Shown here: positions 35,412-44,059 of the stretch, piece after piece
How the letters are laid out: each line of letters opens with the position of its first letter
Numbering within the stretch: position 1 is the first letter of the stretch
Source of the DNA: Chitinophaga varians
GTDB taxonomy: Bacteria; Bacteroidota; Bacteroidia; Chitinophagales; Chitinophagaceae
DNA: 64,000 bases
Direction of reading: 5' to 3'
NCBI RefSeq assembly: GCF_012641275.1
Contig: NZ_JABAIA010000001.1
Location: 1,984,001 to 2,048,000, forward strand
Translations under genes and position numbers: made by a program
The notes under the pieces: model-generated
Told to the model about the DNA's origin: nothing
The model's input: only the letters and a program-made list of their open reading frames with translations
Database searches by the model: none

Positions 35412-36197
35412 ATGGAGTATTTACAACAATCCAACTACCTGCCAGTATTGGTCATAGGGGTAGTAGTCGGTTATTTATCGGGCCTTTTAGGCAAAGGCGG
35501 CAGCGCTATCAGCACTCCTGCGCTACAGATTTTTGCGGGCGTCAATCCTTTTTTTGCCCTCGCATCGCCCCTACCGGCGTCTATTTCCAGCACACTGTCT
35601 GCCACAGCGGTTTATAGCCGTGAAAAGCTGTTCAACAAACGTGTGGTATTATTAGGGGCTGTATTTGGGGTACCTGCCACCGTAGTGGGCTCCTGGTTTA
35701 GCAGTTACCTGCCGGGGAAAACACTGATGTTGCTGACAGCACTGTTTATCGTAACACTGGGAGGCTCCCTGCTGTACTCCTACCTCCGCCATAAAGGGTC
35801 TTCTGTGGAAACACCGGTCAACAGCGACGACATCAGGGCATCTCAAATTGTGGGCGCAGCTTTGTTCATCGGCTTTTTGTCCGGCCTGCTGGCCAATGCG
35901 GGAGGTATTCTGTTCAGCACCTTCTTTATTCGCCGCCTAAAGATGCCGATCAAGCAGGCATTGGCCTGCGCGGTTATTTTGTCTGCGGTGCTTTCCGTTC
36001 CCGGCGCCATTACACATTGGTGCCTCGGGCATATTGACTGGAACATCGCGTTGCTGCTGTCGCTCACCGCTTTTCCGGCTTCCTATCTTGGAGCCAAAAC
36101 AGCAATAAAAATGAAGACTCCCTTACTTGAAAAATTATTCGCGGGCACCCTTGTTATCTTCGGCTTATACGATATATTCTTCACGATCTGGAAATAA
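35412..36197 (+). CDS. TauE/SafE-family membrane permease
   Basis: 261 residues with eight predicted membrane helices in two repeats. The signature GLLGKGGSAISTPALQIFAGVNPFFALASPLP in helix 1-2 and GLLANAGGILFSTFFIRRLKMPIKQALACAVILSAVLSVPGA in the second half are the paired family motifs. The family exports or imports sulfite, sulfonates, sulfoacetate or related anions at the inner membrane. Substrate not inferable here. The stop lies 2 bp from the end of the convergent YjbR gene, with no terminator visible between them. Confidence 0.9.
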   Translation: MEYLQQSNYLPVLVIGVVVGYLSGLLGKGGSAISTPALQIFAGVNPFFALASPLPASISSTLSATAVYSREKLFNKRVVLLGAVFGVPATVVGSWFSSYLPGKTLMLLTALFIVTLGGSLLYSYLRHKGSSVETPVNSDDIRASQIVGAALFIGFLSGLLANAGGILFSTFFIRRLKMPIKQALACAVILSAVLSVPGAITHWCLGHIDWNIALLLSLTAFPASYLGAKTAIKMKTPLLEKLFAGTLVIFGLYDIFFTIWK

Positions 36198-36199
36198 TA

Positions 36200-36577
36200 T
36201 CAGGCATTCAGCTTACGAAGTTTTTCTATCTCTTCCTGCTCATATGGCGGTAAAGAACGCAAAATAAGATCATATGCGTCATGCAGGAAATGCTCCAGCT
36301 CAGGGCCAGGCAAAATATCCTCCTGTTGCAGCTGCACCCAGTGGTAACGCGCCAGATGCGGCGCAGGCACAATACCACGTTTGGCTATCAGCTGGTGATA
36401 TTGATTGGGCGTACATTTGAAAGAAACGCGTTGCGGCGGATCAAGAGAAATCATACAAAACAATTTCTCCCCTACAAAAAAACGCAGTTCGTTATCCCAC
36501 TTCTTATCAGTGGTAACAGCCGGTAAAGACTGGCAAAAATCAAGGGCATTGTCAAACATAGCGGCAGGTTTAAACAT
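36200..36577 (-). CDS. MmcQ/YjbR-family protein
   Basis: 125 residues. The CyaY-like alpha/beta fold is indicated by FCQSLPAVTTDKKWDNELRFFVGEKLFCMISLD, SFKCTPNQYHQLIAKRGIVPAPHLARYHWVQLQ (the family usually has P.pyl.r..WV.l) and a C-terminal helix LEHFLHDAYDLILRSLPPYEQ. Some members bind DNA; the role is otherwise unknown. Cytoplasmic. Start could be the first Met or the Met at residue 7. Convergent with TauE. Confidence 0.85.
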   Translation of the reverse strand: MFKPAAMFDNALDFCQSLPAVTTDKKWDNELRFFVGEKLFCMISLDPPQRVSFKCTPNQYHQLIAKRGIVPAPHLARYHWVQLQQEDILPGPELEHFLHDAYDLILRSLPPYEQEEIEKLRKLNA

Positions 36578-36940
36578 AGTTTATATTCCCGTTCCTGAAC
36601 GGATACCTCAATTAGAATCTGGCCACAAATAAACATATAAAAATATGTCACATATGTGGAATGGGTTTATGCTGTAAATAGAAATGAAACTGCTATATAA
36701 AAATAGCGAATTAATTGGATAAAATAACGCACTTCAAACGTGCAGAAGCAAGGAATTAACCAGATTTTAATAGAAAAACCTACAAACCATACGCCAGGGC
36801 TACACGCCCCGGGGCAACGGAGACCTCTATACCCTCCCGGCGTTTGTACAGTTTCTTTCCATGATGGCGTGCTGCCAGCCTTTCGGCCAGCAGCAGTCAA
36901 CAGATCATTATACAGCCGGATCTGTATATGCGGGGATGGT
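36578..36940. other. 363-bp region without a supported gene
   Basis: Between minus-strand yjbR-like and eboF. AT-rich to about 36780, then GC-rich. Short frames on both strands lack recognisable features. I see no clear terminator hairpin for eboF. It probably holds the yjbR promoter. Confidence 0.5.
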
Positions 36941-38305
36941 TTAGTCAACCAACTGGTTCCATATCACCTCATATACATCAGTCGCCTGTAGCTGGTTTTG
37001 TTTGAAAGGTTGTTTGTTGATGACCACTGCATGGTTTACCGGGTTTTCCTCCAAACGGCCATGTGAGCCTTTGATCAGCGTGGCATCCAGCGGAATAACG
37101 TTCATCAGGTACCGGAACCCGAGCTTTTTCTTCAACAGTTTGGCGGCCGCTTTCAGCTTGATCAGCGGGTCAGCCGGGTTCATAAACATTTCCACCGGAT
37201 CATATCCCGGTTTACGGTGAATATCCACGATACGCGCAAAATCCGGCGCCTTGTTATCATCCAGCCAGTAATAGTAGGTAAACCAGCTGTTGGCATCCGC
37301 CATCAGCACCAGGTCGCCGCTGCGTTCGTGGTGCAGGTGATGCTGTCTTTTGCCTTCACGGTCCAGTACCAGCTGTACGCCAGGCACCTTCTGAACGAGG
37401 TCCCGTACTCTTTTATAACAGGAAGGATCATTTACATAAATATGCGCTATCTGGTGGTCAGACACGGCAAAAGCTTTGGACGCACCGGCATCCATCAGTT
37501 CCAGGCCTCTTTCCACGCGCACGGCGATCAACCCTTCCTGGCGCAGGATACGGTTGATATGCACCGGGTTATTCACATTGGTAATACCATATTCCGACAA
37601 CACGATGGGATCGCAGCCCTTCTGCTGGTAGTAAGTGATCAACTGCCGGCATACTCCGTCGATCTCCTGCAGCTCTTTGGCGATGCCGGCAGGGTCCTGC
37701 CCGAATTTCTGCAGGCAGTAGTCGAGGTGAGGCAGATAAACGAATGTCAGCGTGGGATCGTGGCGTTTATCGGTCAGGATGGTAGCATCAGCGATCCATT
37801 GGGAGGATTTGATATTGGCAGTAGGCCCCCAGTAGTTGAACAACGGGAAAGGCCCCAGTTCCTGCGTCAGGTAATCCCGCAGCTCACCTGGCGAAGTATA
37901 GCAGTCAGGGATCTTACGGCCGTCCGACAGGTAGTTGGGACGGGGCGTCAGGGAAAAGTCCACATCAGCGTACATATTGTACCACCAGCACATTTGCGCA
38001 CAGGTGAAGGAGGGGTCCAGGCGGCGCGCTTTTTCCCATATTTTGGCAGATTCCACCAGTTTGTTGGACTGTTTCCAGAATTTGACCTCACAGTCGGTAC
38101 GGTCATACCAGCCGTTACCCACAATACCGTGTTCACTTGGCCATTTACCGGTCAGATAGGTACTCTGCACCGAGGTGGTCACAGCAGGCAACATAGGGGC
38201 CACGGTGGCCACATGCCTTTGCTGCGCATATGCTTTCAGGAAAGGCATGTGCTCCAGCAGTGCGGAGGATAATCCTACAACGTCCAATACGACTGTTTTT
38301 CTCAT
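36941..38305 (-). CDS. eboF: EboF-type alkaline phosphatase/nucleotide pyrophosphatase family protein
   Basis: 454 residues. Alkaline-phosphatase superfamily: N-terminal metal Asp in KTVVLDVVGLSS, a nucleophile loop in PAVTTSVQSTYLTGKWPSEHGIVGNGWYDR (Thr/Ser), and metal-site segments in TFVYLPHLDYCLQKFG, VLSEYGIT and FAVSDHQIAHIYV. No signal peptide is visible, so it probably acts in the cytoplasm. It is the last gene of the ebo set, after eboE, with 135 bp between them carrying an ATTACGA-type repeat. The family hydrolyses phosphodiesters or phosphonates; the ebo substrate is not known. Confidence 0.85.
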   Translation of the reverse strand: MRKTVVLDVVGLSSALLEHMPFLKAYAQQRHVATVAPMLPAVTTSVQSTYLTGKWPSEHGIVGNGWYDRTDCEVKFWKQSNKLVESAKIWEKARRLDPSFTCAQMCWWYNMYADVDFSLTPRPNYLSDGRKIPDCYTSPGELRDYLTQELGPFPLFNYWGPTANIKSSQWIADATILTDKRHDPTLTFVYLPHLDYCLQKFGQDPAGIAKELQEIDGVCRQLITYYQQKGCDPIVLSEYGITNVNNPVHINRILRQEGLIAVRVERGLELMDAGASKAFAVSDHQIAHIYVNDPSCYKRVRDLVQKVPGVQLVLDREGKRQHHLHHERSGDLVLMADANSWFTYYYWLDDNKAPDFARIVDIHRKPGYDPVEMFMNPADPLIKLKAAAKLLKKKLGFRYLMNVIPLDATLIKGSHGRLEENPVNHAVVINKQPFKQNQLQATDVYEVIWNQLVD

Positions 38306-38322
38306 AGATACAACCTTAAATT

Positions 38323-38357
38323 CAATTACAAATTACGAATTACGAATTACGAATTGG
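38323..38357. repeat. AT-rich repeat with ATTACGA units
   Basis: Three tandem 7-bp ATTACGA units inside an AATTACAAATTACGAATT context, between eboE and eboF. Positions 38324-38341 match the reverse complement of 15526-15543 exactly; 43991-44020 is related. Confidence 0.6.
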
Positions 38358-38440
38358 AAGTTCTGTAACGGGCAGGGCCTTCAGGCCGGTGCGCTGTTGC
38401 GTTTTTTAGTTCGTAATAGTGACCCGTAACCGCCAGTTCA

Positions 38441-39661
38441 TTAGTCCTTATTTGCTATTATTTTTTTAATCCAGTTCAATTCCCTCGACACAGACACCGC
38501 CATTTCCTCTTTCAGGCCCTGTGGCAGTACGTCCCAGGTATATGTTTCCACTTCCATATGCGCGGTAAAAGGCTGTTGCCGTTGTAATGTCAGCACATCC
38601 ACAATATCTGACTGCGTGGAATGCAGCACCTCAAACCTGTCGGCAAATACCGGCACGTGGAAATGGGAGCGCCATTCCACTACGTCCGTATTACCGGCAT
38701 CTTCCAGCGCCTGCGGCAGATCGGGATAACGTACCAGGGAGCCGTCTGTTTTCCGGCCGATCACCTGGTGCAGGTAAACGGGCTCGTTGAACGGACGGAA
38801 GGCGTCTATTACTTTTTGCCGTGCCTGCGCCGCTGCGGGCAGGTCTGCCTTCAGGGCCGCGCTGATCTGCAATTTGCCCACTTTAAGGCCGTAAAGCCGC
38901 AGCTGTTCCAGTACCTGCTTTGGCACTTCATATTCAAGCGCAAAGTGGCAGACATCATAACAAAGCTGTAAATGGTTTTTGATGATGGACGCCGCTTCCG
39001 CTTCGTCCACACGCAGCTTGTCCATGATAAACGGAATGCCCGCCGGCAACAGCGATCCCATGTACCAGCTGATATATTCGTCCGTATTTTCGAGCAGTCC
39101 GTCTGGTTCAGGTTCCACATCGAGGTGCATCAACGGGCCGCCGCTACGATGGATGCGTGCCAGCTGTTCCACTACCAGCAACATATTCAGGGTGGCGCTC
39201 TCCGTGAAAGAATTTTTTTCTTCCTCACAGCGGTTGCACCAGTATTTGTATGATAAAGGAGACGTAGAGATACCGCCTTCCATACCTTCCGGCAGCAGCG
39301 CCGCCAGCAGGCGGAACAGCCGGACGGTATAGGCCACCCTGTCGGCTTGCGTCCAGTCGGGCGTATGTACCTGGTCTTTGACTACGGTATCGTGAAAGCC
39401 GCCATAGGGGAAACCGTTCATCGTAAATACGTAACAGTTTTCCTGTTGCAGCCATGCTTTGAAAGCGTTCAGGTTTTCTTCCTTTGTCAGCTCCAGGCTG
39501 GCGGTATTGGCCAGGCGCAGACCGATGCCGAAAGGCTGGTCCGGCGCCACCTGTTGTTTGACTGCGGGTATATATTTCCGGAGTTGTGCGAAATGGTCTT
39601 CCCATTTTTCTCCGGGATGGATATTGGTGCAATAAGTCAGATGTCCGTATGCTGTTTTCAT
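38441..39661 (-). CDS. eboE: EboE, TIM-barrel 'metabolite traffic' protein
   Basis: 406 residues from the ATG at 39661, which overlaps the eboD stop (ATGA). The frame is open further, to 39916, but that extension is a translation of eboD in another frame. The true start gives the family's MKTAYGHLTYCTNIHPGEKWEDHF. TIM-barrel features of the xylose-isomerase-like superfamily: FGIGLRLANTASLEL, a His- and Glu-containing strand in LMHLDVEPEPDGLLEN, LCYDVCHFALEYE, and WRSHFHVPVF. Cysteines in YWCNRCEEE may bind metal. Fits the ebo order directly after eboD. Confidence 0.88.
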   Translation of the reverse strand: MKTAYGHLTYCTNIHPGEKWEDHFAQLRKYIPAVKQQVAPDQPFGIGLRLANTASLELTKEENLNAFKAWLQQENCYVFTMNGFPYGGFHDTVVKDQVHTPDWTQADRVAYTVRLFRLLAALLPEGMEGGISTSPLSYKYWCNRCEEEKNSFTESATLNMLLVVEQLARIHRSGGPLMHLDVEPEPDGLLENTDEYISWYMGSLLPAGIPFIMDKLRVDEAEAASIIKNHLQLCYDVCHFALEYEVPKQVLEQLRLYGLKVGKLQISAALKADLPAAAQARQKVIDAFRPFNEPVYLHQVIGRKTDGSLVRYPDLPQALEDAGNTDVVEWRSHFHVPVFADRFEVLHSTQSDIVDVLTLQRQQPFTAHMEVETYTWDVLPQGLKEEMAVSVSRELNWIKKIIANKD

Positions 39662-40815
39662 GACTGTAGTTTTTGGCAGATATCTGCTGCTTTGTACAGC
39701 ATATCCAGATCTATATGGTGTATCTCCGCGCCTCTTCCGATAGCCCGCAGCAGCGAGATCGTGAGTTGCCCGCCGAGGTGCTCGCGGAACTCTTCCAGTC
39801 CTGCGATCACCGGAGATGGTTCGTTGTCCTGCTTTTGCAGCAGCGGATGCCAGATGGGCAGCTGCATGGCTTTCAGCACATGGACAATACGGAGCATCGC
39901 CGCTTCGTCGATCCATCCTAACAGGAAGGAATACACGCTATCGAGGGCAATGCCGATAGACACCGCTTCCCCGTGCCGGAGCGAAAAATCGGTCAGCTGT
40001 TCCAGCTTATGTGCGCTCCAGTGCCCGAAATCGAGCGGGCGTGCCGAGCCGCTTTCAAACGGATCGCCGCCACCTCCAATGTGCGCCATATGCAGCGCCG
40101 CGCAGCGGTATATCAGCTCCTCCATGGCCGGCATATCGCCGCCGGTAAGGGCCTCCGCTTTTTTCTCCATCCATTCAAAGAAAGGAGCGTCGCGGATAAG
40201 GGCTACCTTTACCGCTTCCACCATGCCGGAGCGCCAGTCGCGCCCGTCCAGCGTGGTCAGGAAAGTACTGTCGTTGAACACGGCCGCCGGCGGGGCAAAG
40301 GAGCCAAGGAAATTTTTCTTGCCCTTATAGTTAATTCCGTTTTTTACGCCCACACCGGAATCATTTTGTGATAATACGGTAGTGGGTATACGAATATGTT
40401 TCACGCCACGGTGGGAGATGGCCGCTGCAAAACCGACGAGGTCGAGCAGGGAGCCGCCGCCAATGCCAATCACATAGGAGTGGCGATCGATGCCATGCTG
40501 ATCGATGGCATCTACCAGGGAAAACAGCTGTGACAAATCATTTTTCACGCTTTCGCCGCCGGTGAGCGTGACTATTTCCGGCGCCAGCCGGAAACCGCGC
40601 ACCTGCATCAGATAATAAGTGATTTTTTCGGCGAGGCCGGGATGGCTGGCGGCTACGCCTCCATCGAGGACCACCAGCAGTTTTTTCTGGAAAGCCGCTT
40701 CAGCTTTGGACTCCAGGAAGGCTGACAAACAGGTATTAGCCGGATCAAATAAATCTCTTGAAAAAAAGACCCTGAACGAAAAGTTAACGTCGAATTGTTG
40801 TTGAATGTACTCCAT
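39658..40815 (-). CDS. eboD: EboD, 3-dehydroquinate synthase-like sugar-phosphate cyclase
   Basis: 385 residues. NAD-binding cyclase fold: GGESVKNDLSQLFSLVDAIDQHGIDRHSYVIGIGGGSLLDLVGFAAAISHRG, then IPTTVLSQNDSGVGVKNGINYKGKKNFLGSF, metal-site Glu in GMVEAVKVALIRD, and His ligands in LDFGHWSAHKLE and LRHGEAVSIGIALD. Compared with AroB the N-terminal part is longer and the family is distinct, so it is not expected to be the shikimate enzyme. Likely acts on a related cyclic or keto sugar phosphate. First gene of the eboDEF half; it must start from the 539-bp region to its right because a divergent two-component system separates it from eboC. Confidence 0.88.
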   Translation of the reverse strand: MEYIQQQFDVNFSFRVFFSRDLFDPANTCLSAFLESKAEAAFQKKLLVVLDGGVAASHPGLAEKITYYLMQVRGFRLAPEIVTLTGGESVKNDLSQLFSLVDAIDQHGIDRHSYVIGIGGGSLLDLVGFAAAISHRGVKHIRIPTTVLSQNDSGVGVKNGINYKGKKNFLGSFAPPAAVFNDSTFLTTLDGRDWRSGMVEAVKVALIRDAPFFEWMEKKAEALTGGDMPAMEELIYRCAALHMAHIGGGGDPFESGSARPLDFGHWSAHKLEQLTDFSLRHGEAVSIGIALDSVYSFLLGWIDEAAMLRIVHVLKAMQLPIWHPLLQKQDNEPSPVIAGLEEFREHLGGQLTISLLRAIGRGAEIHHIDLDMLYKAADICQKLQS

Positions 40816-41354
40816 GGCATTGTTCCGCTTGCATCAATCTAAAAAAATTCAATAGCCTTTAAAAGTACATATAAAAATGAGATATTTTCATAAAGAATAA
40901 GGCTCCGTGAACGGAGCCTTTTTTGAGGTTCTACCTGTTTGTTGTTATCGGTATGCAATAGAGAAACGGTTCATTACCGGATGTAAAGAAACCCCGTTTA
41001 CAGGGGGAATTTAACGGTACAAACCATTATTTTAAAAATTGCGTATTTCTACGGAGGGCCTCCCCGGGGGCGCAAAGCCTTACCAGCAGCCCATCATGGT
41101 CACATATAGGGATAAACACGGGTGGCACCGGTTTCCGCTCATCCAGCCGCCTATTGCGTATAATACAGGAAATGAAGATATTTACCCTTCGTTGCGGCGG
41201 CCTCCGGGCTTGTTGCAGGCCAACAAATTTGTTTGTTTTAGATCGATATCTGGCATATGCCCCCCATGTTGTTAACCCTGTAACACGGATGTTTTTTCAT
41301 ACTTCTCTTGTTGCATTTTTAGGTCTGATTGTTAACAGGAAAGCGCATTAAGCG
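40816..41354. other. 539-bp divergent region between eboD and the histidine kinase gene
   Basis: Holds the plus-strand terminator at 40899-40924 and must carry promoters for eboDEF and for the two-component system. A second weak GC hairpin lies near 40990-41010. A 78-codon frame at 41039-41275 has no coding signs. No promoter matching TTTG-N19-TAnnTTTG stands out. Confidence 0.5.
40899..40924 (+). terminator. Plus-strand terminator with no obvious upstream gene
   Basis: AAGGCTCCG (40899-40907), loop TGAA, CGGAGCCTT (40912-40920), then TTTT. The T-run is on the plus strand, yet the only upstream plus-strand sequence is the 5' side of eboD. On the minus strand the following bases are ATTCTTT, a weak run, so attenuation of eboD is a second possibility. 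Confidence 0.8.
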
Positions 41355-43334
41355 ATGTTAAAAAAATTATTGTTTGCTGTCTGTCTGATTGTAGTGCAGG
41401 GTATCTCTGCATGGGCATTCAATACAGCAGCGCAGGACAGCCTTTTCAGGGTACTGCAGCATCAGAAAGCTGATACCGGCCGGGTGAACACCCTGTTTGC
41501 CTACGGCATGAGCTATATGCCTGACAGCATGAAGAAAGCTGACGGCATCTTCCGGGAAGCCCTTCGTTTAAGCCGGCAGCTGAACTATCCCAAAGGAGTG
41601 GCTGATTTCGCCTGCTACTATATGTACATACAGGATATGACAGGCCGGTATGAAGAATCGTTGTTCATGGTAGACAATGCCGTGAAGATTTACGCCGGTT
41701 TGCGGGATACGGCCAACCTGATGCGGGCCCTGAGCTTCAGCGGTAATGAACACCATCAGCTGGGGAATTATACTCGCGCGGCCAGCCGTTACCTGGAAGC
41801 GCTTAAGCTGTCCGACGCCGCCAGGGACACGCTTTTCTCCAGCCTGATGAACAACAACCTGGCAGGCATCTTCATCAATTTAAAAGATGGTGCCAAAGCG
41901 TTCCAGTATGCGGGGAAGGCTTACCGGCATGCGATTTCCATTGACAATAAACGACGGGCCACTGCCGCGCTGATCAATATGGGATCTTGTATGGTATCCC
42001 TGAAACGTTATGCAGAAGGTGAACAGTACTACCGGAAAGCCATCCGCATGGGGCAGGAGCTGGAAGACAGCGCCTTTGTGCTGAAAGCCCACGTGAACCT
42101 CGGCAACCTGTATTTCGAGCAGGAAAAGAGACCGGAAGCCTATCAGCAATACACCCGGTCACTGGAACTGTCCCGCAAATTCCCTGAACCTGAACTGCTG
42201 ACATACATATACCTGGGTTATGGCCGTGAACTGTTTAACCTGAAAAAATATACAGAGGCCTTGTCCTATGTAGAGCAGGCCATTGCCATGGCCCGGCAAT
42301 ACAAAGCCATCAATGAGCTCCGATGGGGCTACCTGGTAGCCTCCAACCTGGAAGCCACGATGGGACACTATCAGCGGGCCTTCACCCTGCGGGAAAAATT
42401 TGAAGTGCTCAACGACTCTCTCACCGGCGATGCTGCCCGTAATAATGTAATGCTGCTGGAAATGCAGTACGAGTCTGAGAAAAAAGACCGGCAGCTTACC
42501 GCCAAAGAACTGCAACTGGCACGGAAGGACCTCCAGATACAACAAAAAAATATGTGGTTATTCCTCTTCCTCATTGCCGCCGGGCTGTTGCTGGCCACCG
42601 CGTTTTTCATCTGGCAGCGGTTAAAGCACCGTACCCACCTGCAGGAGCAGCAGCTGCATACCATGGAGGCGGAGAAAACCGTGCAGGTACTGGAAGCGAT
42701 GATACAGGGCGAAGAGAAAGAACGCACCCGCCTGTCGAAAGACCTTCATGACGGCGTAGGCGGACTGCTGTCTGCCGTGAAAATGCATTTCGGCGCGCTG
42801 AAACATGAGCAGCCGGCGCTGAAAACAGACAGGGACTTCAGCCACGCGATGGGCATGCTGGACGATGCCATCGGCGAAGTACGCAAGACCGCCCACAACC
42901 TGATGCCGGAACTGCTGGCCAGAATGGGCCTGGCAGACGCCGTACGTTTCTATTGTCGTAATGTAAGCCACTCCCGGCACCTGACCATTTCGTGTTATGC
43001 GCCCGATAACATCGGCCGCTTCAAAGGTAATTTCGAACTGTCCGTTTACCGCATCGTTCAGGAGCTGGTCAACAATATCATCAAACACTCGCAGGCCACC
43101 GAAGCACTGGTACAGCTCACCCGGCAAGGCCATCTGCTGAGCATCACTGTAGAAGATAACGGCATCGGGTTCCAGCAAACATGCAACACCGCGCCGGGCA
43201 TGGGACTGAACGCCCTGCAATCAAGGATCAGGGCGCTGAACGGCAACCTGGAGATCGCAGCCGCACATGGACAAGGAACTACCGCCTATATAGAATTTAA
43301 TATCGCGATTATGCAACTGGCAGAAATTGGATAG
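41355..43334 (+). CDS. TPR-containing sensor histidine kinase (HisKA_3 type)
   Basis: 659 residues. Signal peptide (about 1-22); periplasmic tetratricopeptide array (about 30-350; e.g. ALINMGSCMVSLKRYAEGEQYYRKAIRMG, NLKKYTEALSYVEQAIAMARQY); coiled coil (about 365-395); one membrane helix (about 397-418, LFLFLIAAGLLLATAFFIW); HisKA_3 phosphoacceptor domain with His465 in LSKDLHDGVGGLLSAVKMHF; HATPase_c with N box VYRIVQELVNNIIKHS and G boxes VEDNGIGF and GMGLNALQSRI. Pairs with the response regulator 18 bp downstream. It lies inside the ebo cluster on the opposite strand. Confidence 0.94.
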   Translation: MLKKLLFAVCLIVVQGISAWAFNTAAQDSLFRVLQHQKADTGRVNTLFAYGMSYMPDSMKKADGIFREALRLSRQLNYPKGVADFACYYMYIQDMTGRYEESLFMVDNAVKIYAGLRDTANLMRALSFSGNEHHQLGNYTRAASRYLEALKLSDAARDTLFSSLMNNNLAGIFINLKDGAKAFQYAGKAYRHAISIDNKRRATAALINMGSCMVSLKRYAEGEQYYRKAIRMGQELEDSAFVLKAHVNLGNLYFEQEKRPEAYQQYTRSLELSRKFPEPELLTYIYLGYGRELFNLKKYTEALSYVEQAIAMARQYKAINELRWGYLVASNLEATMGHYQRAFTLREKFEVLNDSLTGDAARNNVMLLEMQYESEKKDRQLTAKELQLARKDLQIQQKNMWLFLFLIAAGLLLATAFFIWQRLKHRTHLQEQQLHTMEAEKTVQVLEAMIQGEEKERTRLSKDLHDGVGGLLSAVKMHFGALKHEQPALKTDRDFSHAMGMLDDAIGEVRKTAHNLMPELLARMGLADAVRFYCRNVSHSRHLTISCYAPDNIGRFKGNFELSVYRIVQELVNNIIKHSQATEALVQLTRQGHLLSITVEDNGIGFQQTCNTAPGMGLNALQSRIRALNGNLEIAAAHGQGTTAYIEFNIAIMQLAEIG

Positions 43335-43352
43335 CTGCCCCAATTATTTTTT

Positions 43353-43991
43353 ATGAAGATAAAACTAGCCATCACCGACGATCATCTGTTGGTCATCAAT
43401 GGGTTAAAAGCCATGCTGGCACCTTATCCGCACATTACGATCGTATATGAAAGCAATGCCGCCACCGCCCTGATGGAAGCATTGCCCGCAGCACAACCGG
43501 ATGTACTGCTGTTAGACATCCAAATGCCTGATATTGACGGACTGGAATTGTGCAAACAGGTGCATAAAAATCATCCAGAGATCAAAATCATTGCACTGAC
43601 CAACTTCATGGAATCACATTACATCAAACAGATGCTGCGCAACGGCGCCAGCGGCTACCTGCTGAAAAATACCGATGAAGAAACGCTGGTGGCAGCCATT
43701 GAGAAGGTGTACCATGGAGAACAATATCTTGATGCCGGCATCAAACAACAGCTGCTCCATGAAATGCTTACCGGGCAACGATCATCCGGTTACGAGATTC
43801 CGCTTACCCGGCGTGAAAAAGAAATACTGAAGCTGATTGCAGAAGAACATTCCAATCAGCAGATCGCAGAGAAGCTGTTTATCAGTCTTCGTACCGTGGA
43901 AACACACCGGCTTAACCTCACCCAAAAGCTGGCCGTAAAAAATACCGCCGGACTGGTGAAAGAAGCCATCAAAAGAGGACTCGTAGATTAA
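43353..43991 (+). CDS. NarL/LuxR-family response regulator
   Basis: 212 residues. The receiver domain (1-120) has the acidic pair DDH, phosphoacceptor Asp55 in VLLLDIQMPDIDG, ALTNF and a Lys in GYLLKNTDEE. The C-terminal LuxR helix-turn-helix (about 145-210) reads LTRREKEILKLIAEEHSNQQIAEKLFISLRTVETHRLNLTQKLAVKNTAGLVKEAI. Cytoplasmic DNA-binding partner of the TPR kinase upstream (18-bp gap). Target genes are unknown; the flanking ebo genes are candidates by position only. No terminator is seen before the convergent eboC; an ATTACGAAT repeat lies there. Confidence 0.95.
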   Translation: MKIKLAITDDHLLVINGLKAMLAPYPHITIVYESNAATALMEALPAAQPDVLLLDIQMPDIDGLELCKQVHKNHPEIKIIALTNFMESHYIKQMLRNGASGYLLKNTDEETLVAAIEKVYHGEQYLDAGIKQQLLHEMLTGQRSSGYEIPLTRREKEILKLIAEEHSNQQIAEKLFISLRTVETHRLNLTQKLAVKNTAGLVKEAIKRGLVD

Positions 43992-44020
43992 TTACGAATT
44001 ATAAATTACGCATTACGAAT
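43989..44020. repeat. AT-rich ATTACGAATT-type repeat
   Basis: ATTACGAATTATAAATTACG followed by CATTACGAAT between the response-regulator stop and eboC. Same family as 15518-15545 and 38323-38357. Confidence 0.5.
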
Positions 44021-44059
44021 GAGCGGCTGTTTGTCAGGGGATGCTGATGCGTGACCTGC

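Noticed and set aside
36667..36991. Small overlapping frames before eboF
   Set aside because: Both strands are open by chance in a GC-rich patch; no motifs.
39662..39916. N-terminal extension of eboE
   Set aside because: It lies within eboD, is Arg/Ala-rich like an out-of-frame reading, and the ATG at 39661 gives the family N-terminus.
41039..41275. 78-codon frame between eboD and the kinase gene
   Set aside because: It has no conserved-looking sequence and no start signal, and lies in the divergent promoter region.
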